Below are positions 15,950 through 24,121 of a stretch of DNA of 64,000 bases, piece by piece. This stretch comes from Calidifontibacter indicus (GTDB lineage: Bacteria; Actinomycetota; Actinomycetes; Actinomycetales; Dermatophilaceae). Made by a program: the position numbers and the translations under genes. The notes below the pieces were generated by a model. The model did no database searches. It was given only the letters and a program-made list of their open reading frames with translations, and was not told the DNA's origin. Within the stretch, counting starts at the first letter, position 1, and each line of letters opens with the position of its first letter. The stretch spans positions 1,240,001 through 1,304,000 of the forward strand of contig NZ_QTUA01000001.1 in the NCBI RefSeq assembly GCF_003386865.1. The letters are read 5' to 3'.

Positions 15950-16060
15950 GGCGGTGAGACTAGTCCGCTGCACCGACCGGGTCGTGGCGGCAACGGGTGC
16001 CGCTGTGGACCGTCCGCAGCCGTGCGGGGGCTGTGGACAGCCGGGTGGTCAGGCGGGTGG

Positions 16061-16384
16061 TCAGTCGGCCGACTTGGTCGCCGTCGAGGCGGCCGGCTTG
16101 GAGTCGGAGCTCGCCGCGGGCTTCGCGGCGCTGTCGCCCGAGCCGTTCGAGCTCGAGGTGCTCGAGTCGTTCGAGGTGGTGCTGGCCGGCGTGCTCGAGG
16201 AAGAGCCGCCACGGCTGTCGGTGCGGTAGAAGCCCGACCCCTTGAAGACGACACCGACCGAGTTGAAGACCTTGCGCAACCGGCCGCCGCACTCGGGGCA
16301 GTCGGTCAGGGCGTTGTCGCTGAATGCCTGGACGATGTCGAACTGATGGCCGCAGTTCTTGCAGGCGTAGGAGTAGGTGGGCAC
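16061..16384 (-). CDS. FmdB-family zinc-ribbon protein
   Basis: 107 residues. Residues 1-48 are the FmdB zinc ribbon: MPTYSYACKNCG with Cys8/Cys11 and DCPECGG with Cys29/Cys32, then FNSVGVVFKGSGFYRTD. The remainder is a Ser/Thr/Ala-rich disordered tail ending KSAD. FmdB-like proteins are small putative regulators whose targets are mostly unknown. The position between a 5-formyl-THF cyclo-ligase/antiporter pair and mtnP is a common actinobacterial neighbourhood. Confidence 0.9.
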   Translation of the reverse strand: MPTYSYACKNCGHQFDIVQAFSDNALTDCPECGGRLRKVFNSVGVVFKGSGFYRTDSRGGSSSSTPASTTSNDSSTSSSNGSGDSAAKPAASSDSKPAASTATKSAD

Positions 16385-16411
16385 GACGCAGATTCTAGGT
16401 CAGGTCGCGGG

Positions 16412-18004
16412 TCATCCCGGTCGCACGTCCGTCGCGGCGTCCCGAGCGCCCGACCGACGCCAGCCGGCGAGCCGTCCGTGGTCGCTGATCGCGCGCACCC
16501 TGCGCACCACGCAGGAGCGCGCGGCCGACGGGGTGACGATCAACAGTTGGTCGCCGCGGTGGAGCACCGAGCGGCGGGTCGGCACGAACGATTCGTCGTC
16601 GCGCTTGACCAGCGTGACGTTCGCGCCCTTGGGCAGCCGCAACTCGTGCACCTCCACCCCGTGCAGCAGCGAGTGCGGGCCGATCCGCACCTGCAGCATC
16701 TCGGCGTTCAATTCGTCCAGTGGCATCGATTCCAACTCGACGTCGACCACGTGCGACTCGTCGACGATGCCGAGCCGGCGCGCCACCCAGGGCAGCGTCG
16801 GGGCCTGCACGAGGGTGAACACCACGACCAGCACGAACACGAGGTCGAAGATCCACTCCAGGCCCTGGCTGCCGAGCGTGAGCGGCACCGTGGCCAGCAC
16901 GACCGGCACCGCACCGCGCAGGCCGGCCCACGACAGGAACAGCTTCTCGGGGGTGGTGATGCCGAACCCGGGCATCGACCCGAACACCGACAGGGGGCGG
17001 GCCACCAGCAGCAGCACCAACCCGACGACGAGCGCCGGGAACAGCTGGTCCTGCAGACGGGACGGCGCGGCGAGCAGACCGAGCAGCACGAACAGCCCGA
17101 TCTGGGCCAACCAACCGAACGACTGGGCGAAGCCGCGCACGGCTTGGCGGTGTGGGAGACCCAGGTTGCCGAGCACCAGCGCGCACAGGTAGACCGCGAT
17201 GAAGCCGCTGGTGTGCACGGCATCGGCCACCGCGAACGCCAGCACACACGCGGCGAGCACGCCGATCGAGAACAGACCCGACGACCCGGGGGCCGCGCGC
17301 TTCATCAGGGTGCCGAGCACATAACCGAGCGCCAGGCCGATCGCGGCGCCGACGGCGAGTTCAAAGCCGGCGTGGAACCCCACGGACAGCCAGTTCGGGT
17401 CGGGTCGTCCGGGTGCCGCCGCCGATGCGAGCGCCGAGACCAGCAGCACGACGGGGGCGTCGTTGAAGCCCGACTCCGCCTCCAGCACACCGGTGACACG
17501 GTGGGGCAGCGGCACCTTGCGCAGCACCGAGAAGACGGCCGCGGCGTCGGTCGAGGAGACGATGGCGCCGAGCAGGAACGCCGTGGTCCAGTCGAAGTGG
17601 AGCAGGTAATGGACGGCGACACCGACGACCGCGACCGATATCAGCACACCGACGGTGGACAACAACATCGCCGGCACCACGCTGCGCCTGATCGCCGACC
17701 ACTGCGTGGTCAAACCACCTTCGGCCAGGATCAGCACGAGCGCCGAGTAACCGAGCACCTCGGTCATCAGTGGATCGGAGAACTCCAGGCCGAACCCCGC
17801 CTCGCCGAGCACGACGCCCATCGCGAGATAGAGCAGCAGCGTCGGCAGCCCCGACTTGTTCGCTAGGCGCACCGCGGCGACCGCAACCAGCAGCACCGCG
17901 CTGCCGATGAGCAGGGTGCGGGTGAGGTCGTCGAGGTCGTAGGCGCCCGACTTGGGCACGGCGCCGAGAGAACCGGCGAACGCAGCGACGTCCGTCAGGT
18001 GCAT
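16412..18004 (-). CDS. Potassium/proton antiporter (CPA1, NhaP2-like) with C-terminal TrkA-C domain
   Basis: 530 residues with a strong GGAAGGAG site before the ATG. About 12-13 hydrophobic helices fill residues ~25-400. Transport-site landmarks of CPA1 exchangers are visible: GAIVSSTDAAAVFSVLRK and ESGFNDAPVVLLVSAL (the ND pair), and later FLSWAGLRGAVPVVLATVPL with the conserved Arg-Gly-Ala. Residues ~430-505 form a cytoplasmic TrkA-C (RCK-C) regulatory domain (RIGPHSLLHGVEVHELRLPKGANV...). Such proteins exchange K+ or Na+ for H+ and serve ion and pH homeostasis. The 36-bp spacing to the cyclo-ligase gene upstream suggests co-transcription. Confidence 0.9.
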   Translation of the reverse strand: MHLTDVAAFAGSLGAVPKSGAYDLDDLTRTLLIGSAVLLVAVAAVRLANKSGLPTLLLYLAMGVVLGEAGFGLEFSDPLMTEVLGYSALVLILAEGGLTTQWSAIRRSVVPAMLLSTVGVLISVAVVGVAVHYLLHFDWTTAFLLGAIVSSTDAAAVFSVLRKVPLPHRVTGVLEAESGFNDAPVVLLVSALASAAAPGRPDPNWLSVGFHAGFELAVGAAIGLALGYVLGTLMKRAAPGSSGLFSIGVLAACVLAFAVADAVHTSGFIAVYLCALVLGNLGLPHRQAVRGFAQSFGWLAQIGLFVLLGLLAAPSRLQDQLFPALVVGLVLLLVARPLSVFGSMPGFGITTPEKLFLSWAGLRGAVPVVLATVPLTLGSQGLEWIFDLVFVLVVVFTLVQAPTLPWVARRLGIVDESHVVDVELESMPLDELNAEMLQVRIGPHSLLHGVEVHELRLPKGANVTLVKRDDESFVPTRRSVLHRGDQLLIVTPSAARSCVVRRVRAISDHGRLAGWRRSGARDAATDVRPG

Positions 18005-18040
18005 CGAGCGCTCCTTCCGGTCAGGCCGTGCGCGGCCGGT

Positions 18041-18640
18041 TCAGTTGTCCCCGGGCTGGATTCTTCCAGTTGCTGGATCGCGCTCGCGCACCGCTTGCGT
18101 CGTGAGCACCGCGTCGACCGGAAGATCGTGCGGTTCGCGGGGCACCTGTCGCACGATCTCCTGCTCGAACACCATCGCGACGACGAGCGTGCCGGGCCTG
18201 CGCAACGGGAGAGTGCGGTCGTAACACCCACCGCCCTGCCCGAGCCGGTATCCGTCCCGATCGATGGCGAGGCCCGGGATGAGGAGCACGTCGGCGGACG
18301 CGACGGCGTCGATGCCGAGGTCGACCCCGGGCCCGGCGACATCGTGCCATGACAATCGCAGGTCGGGAAGGGTGTCGGGCACCAGCACCCGCCACCCGGC
18401 GTCCTGCAGCCCGGCGATCAATGCCTGCGTGGGCGGCTCGGTCGCCCACGACTCGTACGCCGTGATGGTGCCGGGGGTGCGGGGTGCCAGCCAGGTGAGC
18501 AGACGGTCGCGGAAGGCCGCCGCGGTGGCGCCGCGATCGGTGGCCGGGTCGTCGCGCCACTGCCGACGCGCCGCGCGCACCGCCGCCCGCGCCGCCTGCT
18601 TGTCGGCCGGAAGTTCGGGCAGGGCGCGCGACGTGCTCAT
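18041..18640 (-). CDS. 5-formyltetrahydrofolate cyclo-ligase
   Basis: 199 residues; ATG at 18640-18638. It converts 5-formyl-THF to 5,10-methenyl-THF with ATP, salvaging folate. Family features: the N-terminal basic helix KQAARAAVRAARRQWR, the central ITAYESW and VLVPDTLP stretch, and the diagnostic C-terminal block LLIPGLAIDRDGYRLGQGGGCYDRTL, where GQGGGYYDR is the ATP/folate loop (GGGCYDR here). It starts 92 bp from galU on the opposite strand, the usual divergent arrangement in this group of organisms. Confidence 0.93.
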   Translation of the reverse strand: MSTSRALPELPADKQAARAAVRAARRQWRDDPATDRGATAAAFRDRLLTWLAPRTPGTITAYESWATEPPTQALIAGLQDAGWRVLVPDTLPDLRLSWHDVAGPGVDLGIDAVASADVLLIPGLAIDRDGYRLGQGGGCYDRTLPLRRPGTLVVAMVFEQEIVRQVPREPHDLPVDAVLTTQAVRERDPATGRIQPGDN

Positions 18641-18732
18641 CCGTCCAGTGTGACGGGCCGAGTGCGCGAGCCACAGGTGAGCCCGGCGCAACCCACGGCA
18701 GAATGCAATGCGGCTCCACTAGCCTGACACCC

Positions 18733-19677
18733 ATGAGTGAGTCCGCACCCAGTGACGTTGTCAAGGCCGTCATCCCGGCGGCCGGTCTCGGCACCCGTTT
18801 CCTGCCGGCGAGCAAGGCGATCCCGAAGGAAATGCTGCCGGTCGTCGACAAGCCGGCCATCCAGTACGTCGTCGAGGAGGCCGCACGGGCCGGCATCGAC
18901 GACGTCTTGATGATCACCGGACGCAACAAGGCCGCGTTGGAGGACCACTTCGACCGGCACTGGGAGTTGGAGGCGGCGCTCGAGCGCAAGCTCGACGACA
19001 AGAAGCTGCGCCGGGTGCGCAAGTCGGCCGACCTCGGCAACGTGCACTTCGTGCGTCAGGGCGAGCCGCTCGGTCTCGGTCACGCGGTGCTGCGGGCCAA
19101 GGCGCATGTCGGGCAGCAGCCGTTCGCGGTGTTGTTGGGCGACGACCTCATCGACGAGACCGAGACCCTCCTGCAGCAGATGATCGCCGCCCGCGGACGC
19201 TACGGCGGCTCGGTCGTGGCGCTGATGGAGGTGCCGCGCGACCAGATCAACCTGTACGGCTGCGCCGCGGTGGAGGCGCTCGACGGTGAGGACGACGTGG
19301 TGCGGGTGACGTCGATGGTCGAGAAGCCCGACCCCGCCGAGGCGCCCTCGAACCTCGCGGTCATCGGGCGTTACGTGCTCGACCCGTCGATCTTCGAGGT
19401 GCTGGCGCAGACGGCGCCCGGACGCGGCGGCGAGATCCAGCTGACCGACGCGCTGCTCACGCAGGCGCAGAGCGGCGCGCCGGGCGGCGGGGTGGTCGGT
19501 GTGGTCTTCCGGGGCAACCGGTACGACACCGGCGACCGACTCGACTACCTCAAGGCGGTGGTGCGCCTCGCGGTGCGTCACCGTGACATCGGCGCCGAGT
19601 TCCGCACCTGGCTGGCCGAATGGGTCGACACCGACGAAGGGGCGGGTCGGCTCGAGGACCGCCAGCTGAGGCACTGA
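18733..19677 (+). CDS. galU: UTP-glucose-1-phosphate uridylyltransferase
   Basis: 314 residues. It makes UDP-glucose from UTP and glucose-1-phosphate for cell-wall and exopolysaccharide precursors. The nucleotide-binding signature AAGLGTRFLPASKAIPKEMLP is at residues ~16-36, followed by VVDKPAIQYVVEEA, the PLGLGHAVLRAK loop, and VEKPDPAEAPSNLAVIGRYVL. ATG 18733 is the family start. The stop codon shares its last base with the ATG of the next gene (TGATG), so galU leads a coupled six-gene run through glpR. Confidence 0.95.
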   Translation: MSESAPSDVVKAVIPAAGLGTRFLPASKAIPKEMLPVVDKPAIQYVVEEAARAGIDDVLMITGRNKAALEDHFDRHWELEAALERKLDDKKLRRVRKSADLGNVHFVRQGEPLGLGHAVLRAKAHVGQQPFAVLLGDDLIDETETLLQQMIAARGRYGGSVVALMEVPRDQINLYGCAAVEALDGEDDVVRVTSMVEKPDPAEAPSNLAVIGRYVLDPSIFEVLAQTAPGRGGEIQLTDALLTQAQSGAPGGGVVGVVFRGNRYDTGDRLDYLKAVVRLAVRHRDIGAEFRTWLAEWVDTDEGAGRLEDRQLRH

Positions 19678-20900
19678 TGGCGGCGACCCGTCTGCTGCCC
19701 CCGCAGGACTACGCCGACCGGCTCGTCGGCGCCGTCCACCGGTTGCCGTCGACCCCGATCGCCATCGGCGACGCCCACGGACGCGTGCTGGCCGAAGACG
19801 TCACCGCCAGGTATTCGCTGCCGGGGTTCGACAACTCGGCGATGGACGGTTACGCCGTGCGTGCCGCCGACGTGCCGGCGCCCGGCACGACCCTTCCGGT
19901 GGCGGGTGTGATCCCGGCCGGTGACACCCGGCAGGTGCGGCTCGAACCGGGCACGGCCTGGCAGATCATGACCGGCGCCGCGGTGCCCGACGGCGCCGAC
20001 GCGATCGTGCAGGTCGAACACACCGACGGCGGCACCGAGCAGGTGCGGTTCGAAGTCGCGGCCGTCGCCGGCAGGTCCATCCGCGCCGCGGGTGGCGACG
20101 TGCAGGCCGGTGCGCTGGTGCTCCCGGCCGGCACCCGGATCGGTGCCCGGCACGTGCCGGTGCTTGCCGCGTCCGGACGCGCGGAGGTGCCCGTGGTGCC
20201 CCTGCCGAAGGTCGCGCTCATCAGCACCGGTGACGAACTGCGTTCTCCCGGCGAGGAACTCGACCACGGGCAGATCATCGACACCAACGGACCGATGCTC
20301 GCCGCGTTGGTGCGCCAGGCCGGCTTCGAGGTCGCCCGGGTCGACCGCTGCGGCGACACCGGTGACGCCGTGCGTGACGCGGTCGACGCAGCGCTCGCTG
20401 CCGGCGCCGACGCGATCATCACCTCCGGCGGGGTCAGCGCGGGTGCGTTCGAACCGTTGAAGGCGGCGTTCGAGGGCGGCACCGAGGTCGAGTTCAGCAA
20501 GATCGCCATGCAACCGGGCAAGCCACAGGGCTTCGGGTTCGTGCGCACCGACGTCCCGCTGTTCGCGCTGCCGGGCAATCCGGTGTCGTCGCTGGTGTCG
20601 TTCGTCGTGTTCGTCGCGCCGGCGCTGCGGGTGATGGCGGGGCGTTCGCCGCAGATCGGCTGGATGACCGCAACGGTCGCCGACGGCTGGCGCACCCCCG
20701 ACGAGCGCACCCAGCTGGCTCGTGTGCGGCTCGAGCACCGCGGCGACGGCCACTTCGCCACCGCCAGCGGAGGCCCGGGGTCGCACCTGATGGGTGGACT
20801 CTCGACCGCCGACGGACTCGCCTGGATCGATGCCGAGGTCGACGAGGTGCGCGCCGGTGACCGCATCCGGATCATCGGGCTGGACGGTGAGTTCGTGTGA
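19677..20900 (+). CDS. glp: Gephyrin-like molybdotransferase Glp / MoeA
   Basis: 407 residues, full MoeA length. Visible: PGFDNSAMDGYAVRAAD (substrate loop), GTAWQIMTGAAVPDGADAIVQVE, the MogA-like domain with STGDELRSPGEELDHGQIIDTNGPML and ITSGGVSAG, and the C-terminal beta domain. MoeA inserts molybdate into adenylated molybdopterin. In Corynebacterium a gephyrin-like MoeA (Glp) binds FtsZ and the membrane receptor GlpR; the glpR homologue three genes downstream makes Glp the better label, though a catalytic MoeA role is also compatible with moaC and mog beside it. Overlaps galU by 1 nt and moaC by 4 nt. Confidence 0.9.
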   Translation: MAATRLLPPQDYADRLVGAVHRLPSTPIAIGDAHGRVLAEDVTARYSLPGFDNSAMDGYAVRAADVPAPGTTLPVAGVIPAGDTRQVRLEPGTAWQIMTGAAVPDGADAIVQVEHTDGGTEQVRFEVAAVAGRSIRAAGGDVQAGALVLPAGTRIGARHVPVLAASGRAEVPVVPLPKVALISTGDELRSPGEELDHGQIIDTNGPMLAALVRQAGFEVARVDRCGDTGDAVRDAVDAALAAGADAIITSGGVSAGAFEPLKAAFEGGTEVEFSKIAMQPGKPQGFGFVRTDVPLFALPGNPVSSLVSFVVFVAPALRVMAGRSPQIGWMTATVADGWRTPDERTQLARVRLEHRGDGHFATASGGPGSHLMGGLSTADGLAWIDAEVDEVRAGDRIRIIGLDGEFV

Positions 20901-21382
20901 GCGACAAGGGTTCCGGTCTGACCCACGTGCGGTCGGACGGCACGGCGCATATGGTCGACGTGAGCGCCAAGCCGGTCACCGCACGGCAGGCGCAGGCGCG
21001 TGGGTCGGTGCGGCTCTGCGACGCGGCGATCGAGGCACTGCGCTCCGACACGGTGCCCAAGGGTGACGCGCTCGCGGTCGCCCGGATCGCCGGCATCCAG
21101 GCTGCCAAGCGCACTCCGGAACTGGTGCCGTTGGCCCACCCGGTGGCGGTGCACGCCGTCGCCGTCGACCTCGTGGTGCGCGACGACCGGGTCGACATCG
21201 AGGCCACCGTGCGCACCGCCGACCGCACCGGCATCGAGATGGAGGCGCTCACCTGCGTCAGCGTCGCGGCGCTCGCCCTCGTCGACATGGTCAAGGCCGT
21301 CGACAAGCACGCGCGCATCACCGACATCCGGGTGACCGCCAAGTCGGGCGGACGCTCGGGCGACTGGAGCGAGGATGCCTGA
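20897..21382 (+). CDS. moaC: Cyclic pyranopterin monophosphate synthase MoaC
   Basis: 161 residues, GTG start in a GTGA overlap with the upstream gene. It forms cyclic pyranopterin monophosphate from the MoaA product in molybdenum-cofactor synthesis. Motifs: THVRSDGTAHMVDVSAK at the N-terminus, PKGDALAVARIAGIQAAKRTPELVPLAHP, GIEMEALTCVSVAALALVDMVKAVDK and the C-terminal AKSGGRSGDW. All match the catalytic core including the HP and KSGG segments. No moaA is in the window. Confidence 0.95.
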   Translation: MSDKGSGLTHVRSDGTAHMVDVSAKPVTARQAQARGSVRLCDAAIEALRSDTVPKGDALAVARIAGIQAAKRTPELVPLAHPVAVHAVAVDLVVRDDRVDIEATVRTADRTGIEMEALTCVSVAALALVDMVKAVDKHARITDIRVTAKSGGRSGDWSEDA

Positions 21383-21854
21383 CGCCGTCGTGATCACCTG
21401 CTCGACCCGGGCGGCGTCCGGGGTCTACCCGGACACCTCGGGCCAACTGCTCGCAAGTGCGTTGCGGGAGTGGGGTTTTGCCGTCGCCGAGCCGGTTGTC
21501 GTCGCCGACGGCGCACCGGTGGGGGAGGCGTTGCGGGCCGCGCTTGCCTCAGGGGTCGATCTGGTGTTGACCACCGGCGGCACCGGGCTCAACCCGACCG
21601 ACCGCACCCCGGAGGAGACGGCACCGCTGCTCGACCGGCTCGTGCCCGGCATCCCCGAAGCCCTCCGGGCGCCGGGGGTGGCCAAGGGCATTCCCGGGGC
21701 GATGCTGTCGCGTGGCGTCGCCGGTGTCGCCGACCGCACGCTGGTGATCAACCTGCCCGGCTCGTCGGGCGGGGTGAAGGACGCGCTCGCCGTGCTCGCA
21801 CCGGTGATCGCCCACGCCCTTGATCAGATCCGTGGTGGTGACCACCCCCGATGA
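21375..21854 (+). CDS. mog: MogA/MoaB-family molybdopterin adenylyltransferase
   Basis: 159 residues, overlapping moaC by 8 nt. Typical MogA/MoaB wording: VITCSTRAASGVYPDTSG, the MPT-binding TTGGTGLNPTDRTPEET and NLPGSSGGVKDAL near the end. The enzyme adenylates molybdopterin to prepare it for MoeA. MogA and MoaB cannot be told apart by eye, so the symbol is generic. Part of the coupled molybdenum-cofactor run. Confidence 0.92.
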   Translation: MPDAVVITCSTRAASGVYPDTSGQLLASALREWGFAVAEPVVVADGAPVGEALRAALASGVDLVLTTGGTGLNPTDRTPEETAPLLDRLVPGIPEALRAPGVAKGIPGAMLSRGVAGVADRTLVINLPGSSGGVKDALAVLAPVIAHALDQIRGGDHPR

Positions 21855-22489
21855 GTGACCGGCACTGGCCGGCGGCGGTCGAAGCACGCAACGACGGACA
21901 TCGGATCAAGTTGCGGCCGTTGCGAACTCGCGCCGACCGGGTGGAGTACCTCACGCTGCGCCGGGCCAACGCCGACTGGAACCGTCCGTGGGACTCCTCG
22001 CCGCCGAATCCGACACCCGGCGTCATCTCGTTCGCGCAGATGGTGCGCCAGCAGGATCGCGAGGGCAAGGCCGGCCGGTTGCTCCCGTTCGCGCTCGAGG
22101 TCGACGGGGCGCTCGTCGGCCAGGTGCATCTGTTCGGCATCTCCCGCGGTGCGTTGCTGTCGGCGTCCGCCGGGTATTGGATATCCGAAAGCGTTGCGGG
22201 ACAAGGGATCATGCCGTTCGCCCTGGCGATGGCCATGGACCACGCCTTCCAGCGGGAGGGGCTGCACCGGGTCGAGGTCAACATCCGGCCCGACAACGGG
22301 CCGAGCCTGCGGGTGGTCGCCAAGCTCGGGATGCGCGACGAGGGAGTGCGCCGCGCCTACCTGCACATCGACGGCGCCTGGCGCGACCACCGTACGTTCG
22401 CTCTCACCACCGAGGACCTCGCCGGGGAGCGCGTCGTCGACCGCCTCAATCGCCTTTCGGGGCAATCACTTCCGCGACACACCGATTAG
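21851..22489 (+). CDS. GNAT acetyltransferase, RimJ-like
   Basis: 212 residues, ATG in an ATGA overlap with mog. The GNAT fold is recognisable: RIKLRPLRTRADRVEYLTLRR at the start, VDGALVGQVHLFGISRGALLSASAGYWIS for beta strands 2-4, GQGIMPFALAMAMDHAF as the acetyl-CoA loop (a Q/R-x-x-G-x-A-like variant), and HRVEVNIRPDNGPSLRVVAKLGMRDEG, which is diagnostic of RimJ/RimL-type N-terminal protein acetyltransferases. Substrate unknown. Its place between mog and glpR is conserved in many Micrococcales, so it may belong to the division-related locus rather than to cofactor synthesis. Confidence 0.88.
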   Translation: MSDRHWPAAVEARNDGHRIKLRPLRTRADRVEYLTLRRANADWNRPWDSSPPNPTPGVISFAQMVRQQDREGKAGRLLPFALEVDGALVGQVHLFGISRGALLSASAGYWISESVAGQGIMPFALAMAMDHAFQREGLHRVEVNIRPDNGPSLRVVAKLGMRDEGVRRAYLHIDGAWRDHRTFALTTEDLAGERVVDRLNRLSGQSLPRHTD

Positions 22490-22529
22490 GTCCACGATCG
22501 TTGCCGACCGCGCAACTACCGTCGGGTTC

Positions 22530-23489
22530 GTGCCGACCACCAGCTTGCTCATCCTCCTCGTCGTCGCGATCTGGGCTGCCTACCTGTTGCAGCATTGGAT
22601 TCGTCGGCGGGAGGCGATGGCGACCGCTCGGTCGGTCGACCGCTTCTCCGAGGCGATGCGAGTGCTCGCCAAGCGCGACCCGCTGCCGCAGGGCATCGCC
22701 CCGATGGTGCGGTCGCGTCCGACCTCGGCTCCGCCGCCGCAGGTCAGTGTGAAGACCGCGCGCACCTCGTTGCGCGCCGGACAACCGACCGTGGGAGACG
22801 AGATGAACGACGCACAGCAGGCCGGGACGCAGGCGCCGAAGCAGACGCCCGCGCGCGAGCGGTTCGCCGGCATCGCCACCGGCGGCAAGCAGGCGCTGGC
22901 CAAGGTGCGCGGGTTGAACGGGCGGCAGGTGCGCGGCATCTCGCTGCTCGGCGCGCTCGCCCTCACCGCTGTCGGTCTCGTGCTGGCTCCGTTCGGTGTC
23001 GTCTCCTGGTTCGTGCCCCTGGTCGGCCTGCTCGCCACCGTCGGCGTGGTCGCGTGGCTGCGCAGCAGCGTCGTGGCCCAGCAGCGGGCACGCAGCGCCG
23101 CTCCGGTGCACCGGGCGCCCCGTCGCACGGTGCGCACCGAGTCGTTCGCCGCCCCGGCCGACACCGCCGCGTTCGAGGCCCTCGAGGCCGAGGAAGCAGC
23201 CGCGACGACCGAATCGGTCCACGCCGCAGCGCCGTTCGGTTTCGAGGAGCAGGCTGAGGCCCCGGTTGCCGAGACCGTCGTCGCCGAGTCCGACGTGGTG
23301 TTCGACGCCCGCGACAACGACGCCGACGGCTGGCGCCCGACGCAGGTGCCGCGTCCGACCTACGCGATGAAGGAGCGGGCCCCGCAGACCGAGGTGGCCC
23401 CGGCCCCGACGGTCGAAGACCTCCCGTTCGACGGCCTCGCGCTCGACGAAGACCTGGAGGAACTGCCCGCGGTCTACCGCGCCGGTTGA
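22530..23489 (+). CDS. glpR: Gephyrin-like receptor GlpR homologue (membrane protein)
   Basis: 319 residues from a GTG at 22530, giving VPTTSLLILLVVAIWAAYLLQHWIRRRE as a membrane-anchoring N-terminus followed by the family segment TARSVDRFSEAMRVLAKRD (31-49). A second hydrophobic hairpin spans ~136-175. The flanks (50-130) and the acidic C-tail (190-319, many Glu/Ala/Pro) are predicted disordered. Corynebacterial GlpR is a membrane receptor for the gephyrin-like Glp that links it to FtsZ and polar growth; topology and gene order (glp three genes upstream) support the homology, but binding here is inference. The frame is open further upstream without family sequence, so the GTG is preferred. 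Confidence 0.82.
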   Translation: MPTTSLLILLVVAIWAAYLLQHWIRRREAMATARSVDRFSEAMRVLAKRDPLPQGIAPMVRSRPTSAPPPQVSVKTARTSLRAGQPTVGDEMNDAQQAGTQAPKQTPARERFAGIATGGKQALAKVRGLNGRQVRGISLLGALALTAVGLVLAPFGVVSWFVPLVGLLATVGVVAWLRSSVVAQQRARSAAPVHRAPRRTVRTESFAAPADTAAFEALEAEEAAATTESVHAAAPFGFEEQAEAPVAETVVAESDVVFDARDNDADGWRPTQVPRPTYAMKERAPQTEVAPAPTVEDLPFDGLALDEDLEELPAVYRAG

Positions 23490-23601
23490 GCCACTCACAG
23501 CTTTCGCCGACGGCGTCCGTCCCACCTCGGGGCGGGTGCCGTTCGCATCCCGGCCGATTGGTGGCCGACCGACGCCGAGTGTTATCGTGTTCCTCGCTCT
23601 T

Positions 23602-23674
23602 GGGGCTATGGCGCAGTTGGTAGCGCGTCTCGTTCGCAATGAGAAGGTCAGGGGTTCGAATCCCCTTAGCTCCA
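23602..23674 (+). tRNA. tRNA-Ala (CGC anticodon)
   Basis: 73-nt cloverleaf: acceptor GGGGCTA/TAGCTCC (one G-T pair), D-arm GCGCAGTTGGTAGCGC, anticodon stem TCTCG/TGAGA with loop TTCGCAA (anticodon CGC), T-arm AGGGGTTCGAATCCCCT and discriminator A. CCA is not encoded. It decodes GCG, a frequent codon at this G+C. Confidence 0.95.
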
Positions 23675-23678
23675 CAAG

Positions 23679-23720
23679 ATGCAGCAGGGACCGGCACGTT
23701 GGTGCCGGTCCCTGCTGCAT
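23679..23720 (+). terminator. Terminator downstream of tRNA-Ala
   Basis: A perfect 19-bp stem, ATGCAGCAGGGACCGGCAC against GTGCCGGTCCCTGCTGCAT, around a GTTG loop, beginning 5 bp after the tRNA. There is no long T-run, as is common for actinobacterial terminators. It can also end minus-strand transcripts arriving from 23.87 kb. Confidence 0.8.
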
Positions 23721-23873
23721 TCCCTGCCACACCTCTCCCGCAAACGCTGCGCTCGCCCCGAGACGCGAGATCAGGCGCGACGTCGGCTCGTGCGCGACCG
23801 CGGCGCCGATGAGCTCGCCGACCCAGTACCGGCCGCGCAGTTCCTCGTCGAGCATGTCCTTGGTCACTCGCAT
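23721..23873 (-). pseudogene. Possible 5' remnant of a gene facing tRNA-Ala
   Basis: An ATG at 23873-23871 is preceded by an excellent site (AAGGAGCG, 8 nt spacing) and begins MRVTKDMLDEELRGRYWVGELIG, which reads like a real N-terminus. After about 50 residues (ASAAFAGEVWQG) the frame runs straight into the terminator and antisense through tRNA-Ala, so a functional full-length protein is unlikely. I have a weak impression of the N-terminus of an alpha/beta hydrolase, not enough to assign. Most likely a gene start left after a deletion beside the tRNA. Confidence 0.3.
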
Positions 23874-24008
23874 TGCGTCGCTCCTTCAGACGCGCCGGTA
23901 CGCGCCGGTCGCGTCGAGGAGCCGAGCGCCGATCAGTGTTGCCTCGGACCGTACGGGGCCGCTGCCGGTGACGACCGAGCGGGTCCACCGGATCTGAGGC
24001 AACAGCGC

Positions 24009-24112
24009 AGCGGACATCCGCGCTGCAACTCGACCGTCGCCCCCGTCGAGATCCGCGCAATTGCGGGGAATCTCGACTCGACGGGTGCTGAGTTGCAGCG
24101 CGGGTGTCCGCT
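24009..24112. repeat. Nested inverted-repeat element
   Basis: Outer arms of 23 bp at 24009-24031 and 24090-24112 pair with one mismatch (left arm begins AGCGGACATCCGCGCTGC). Inside, GTCGAGAT at about 24045 pairs with ATCTCGAC at about 24070, giving a second hairpin. The element lies between the tRNA-Ala region and the 3' end of the FAD oxidase gene, which stops 10 bp away on the minus strand. It may terminate that gene or be a dispersed palindromic unit. The stretch 23874-24008 shows nothing else recognisable. Confidence 0.7.
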
Positions 24113-24121
24113 AGTCCTTCC

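Noticed and set aside
14936-17866. 976-residue plus-strand open frame opposite mtnP, fmdB and the antiporter
   Set aside because: Composition is antisense shadow (His/Arg/Gly/Asp runs) and the minus-strand genes are unmistakable.
23602-23873. 475-residue minus-strand frame 22446-23873 as one gene
   Set aside because: It runs antisense through glpR, tRNA-Ala and a strong terminator; only its first ~50 codons look protein-like.
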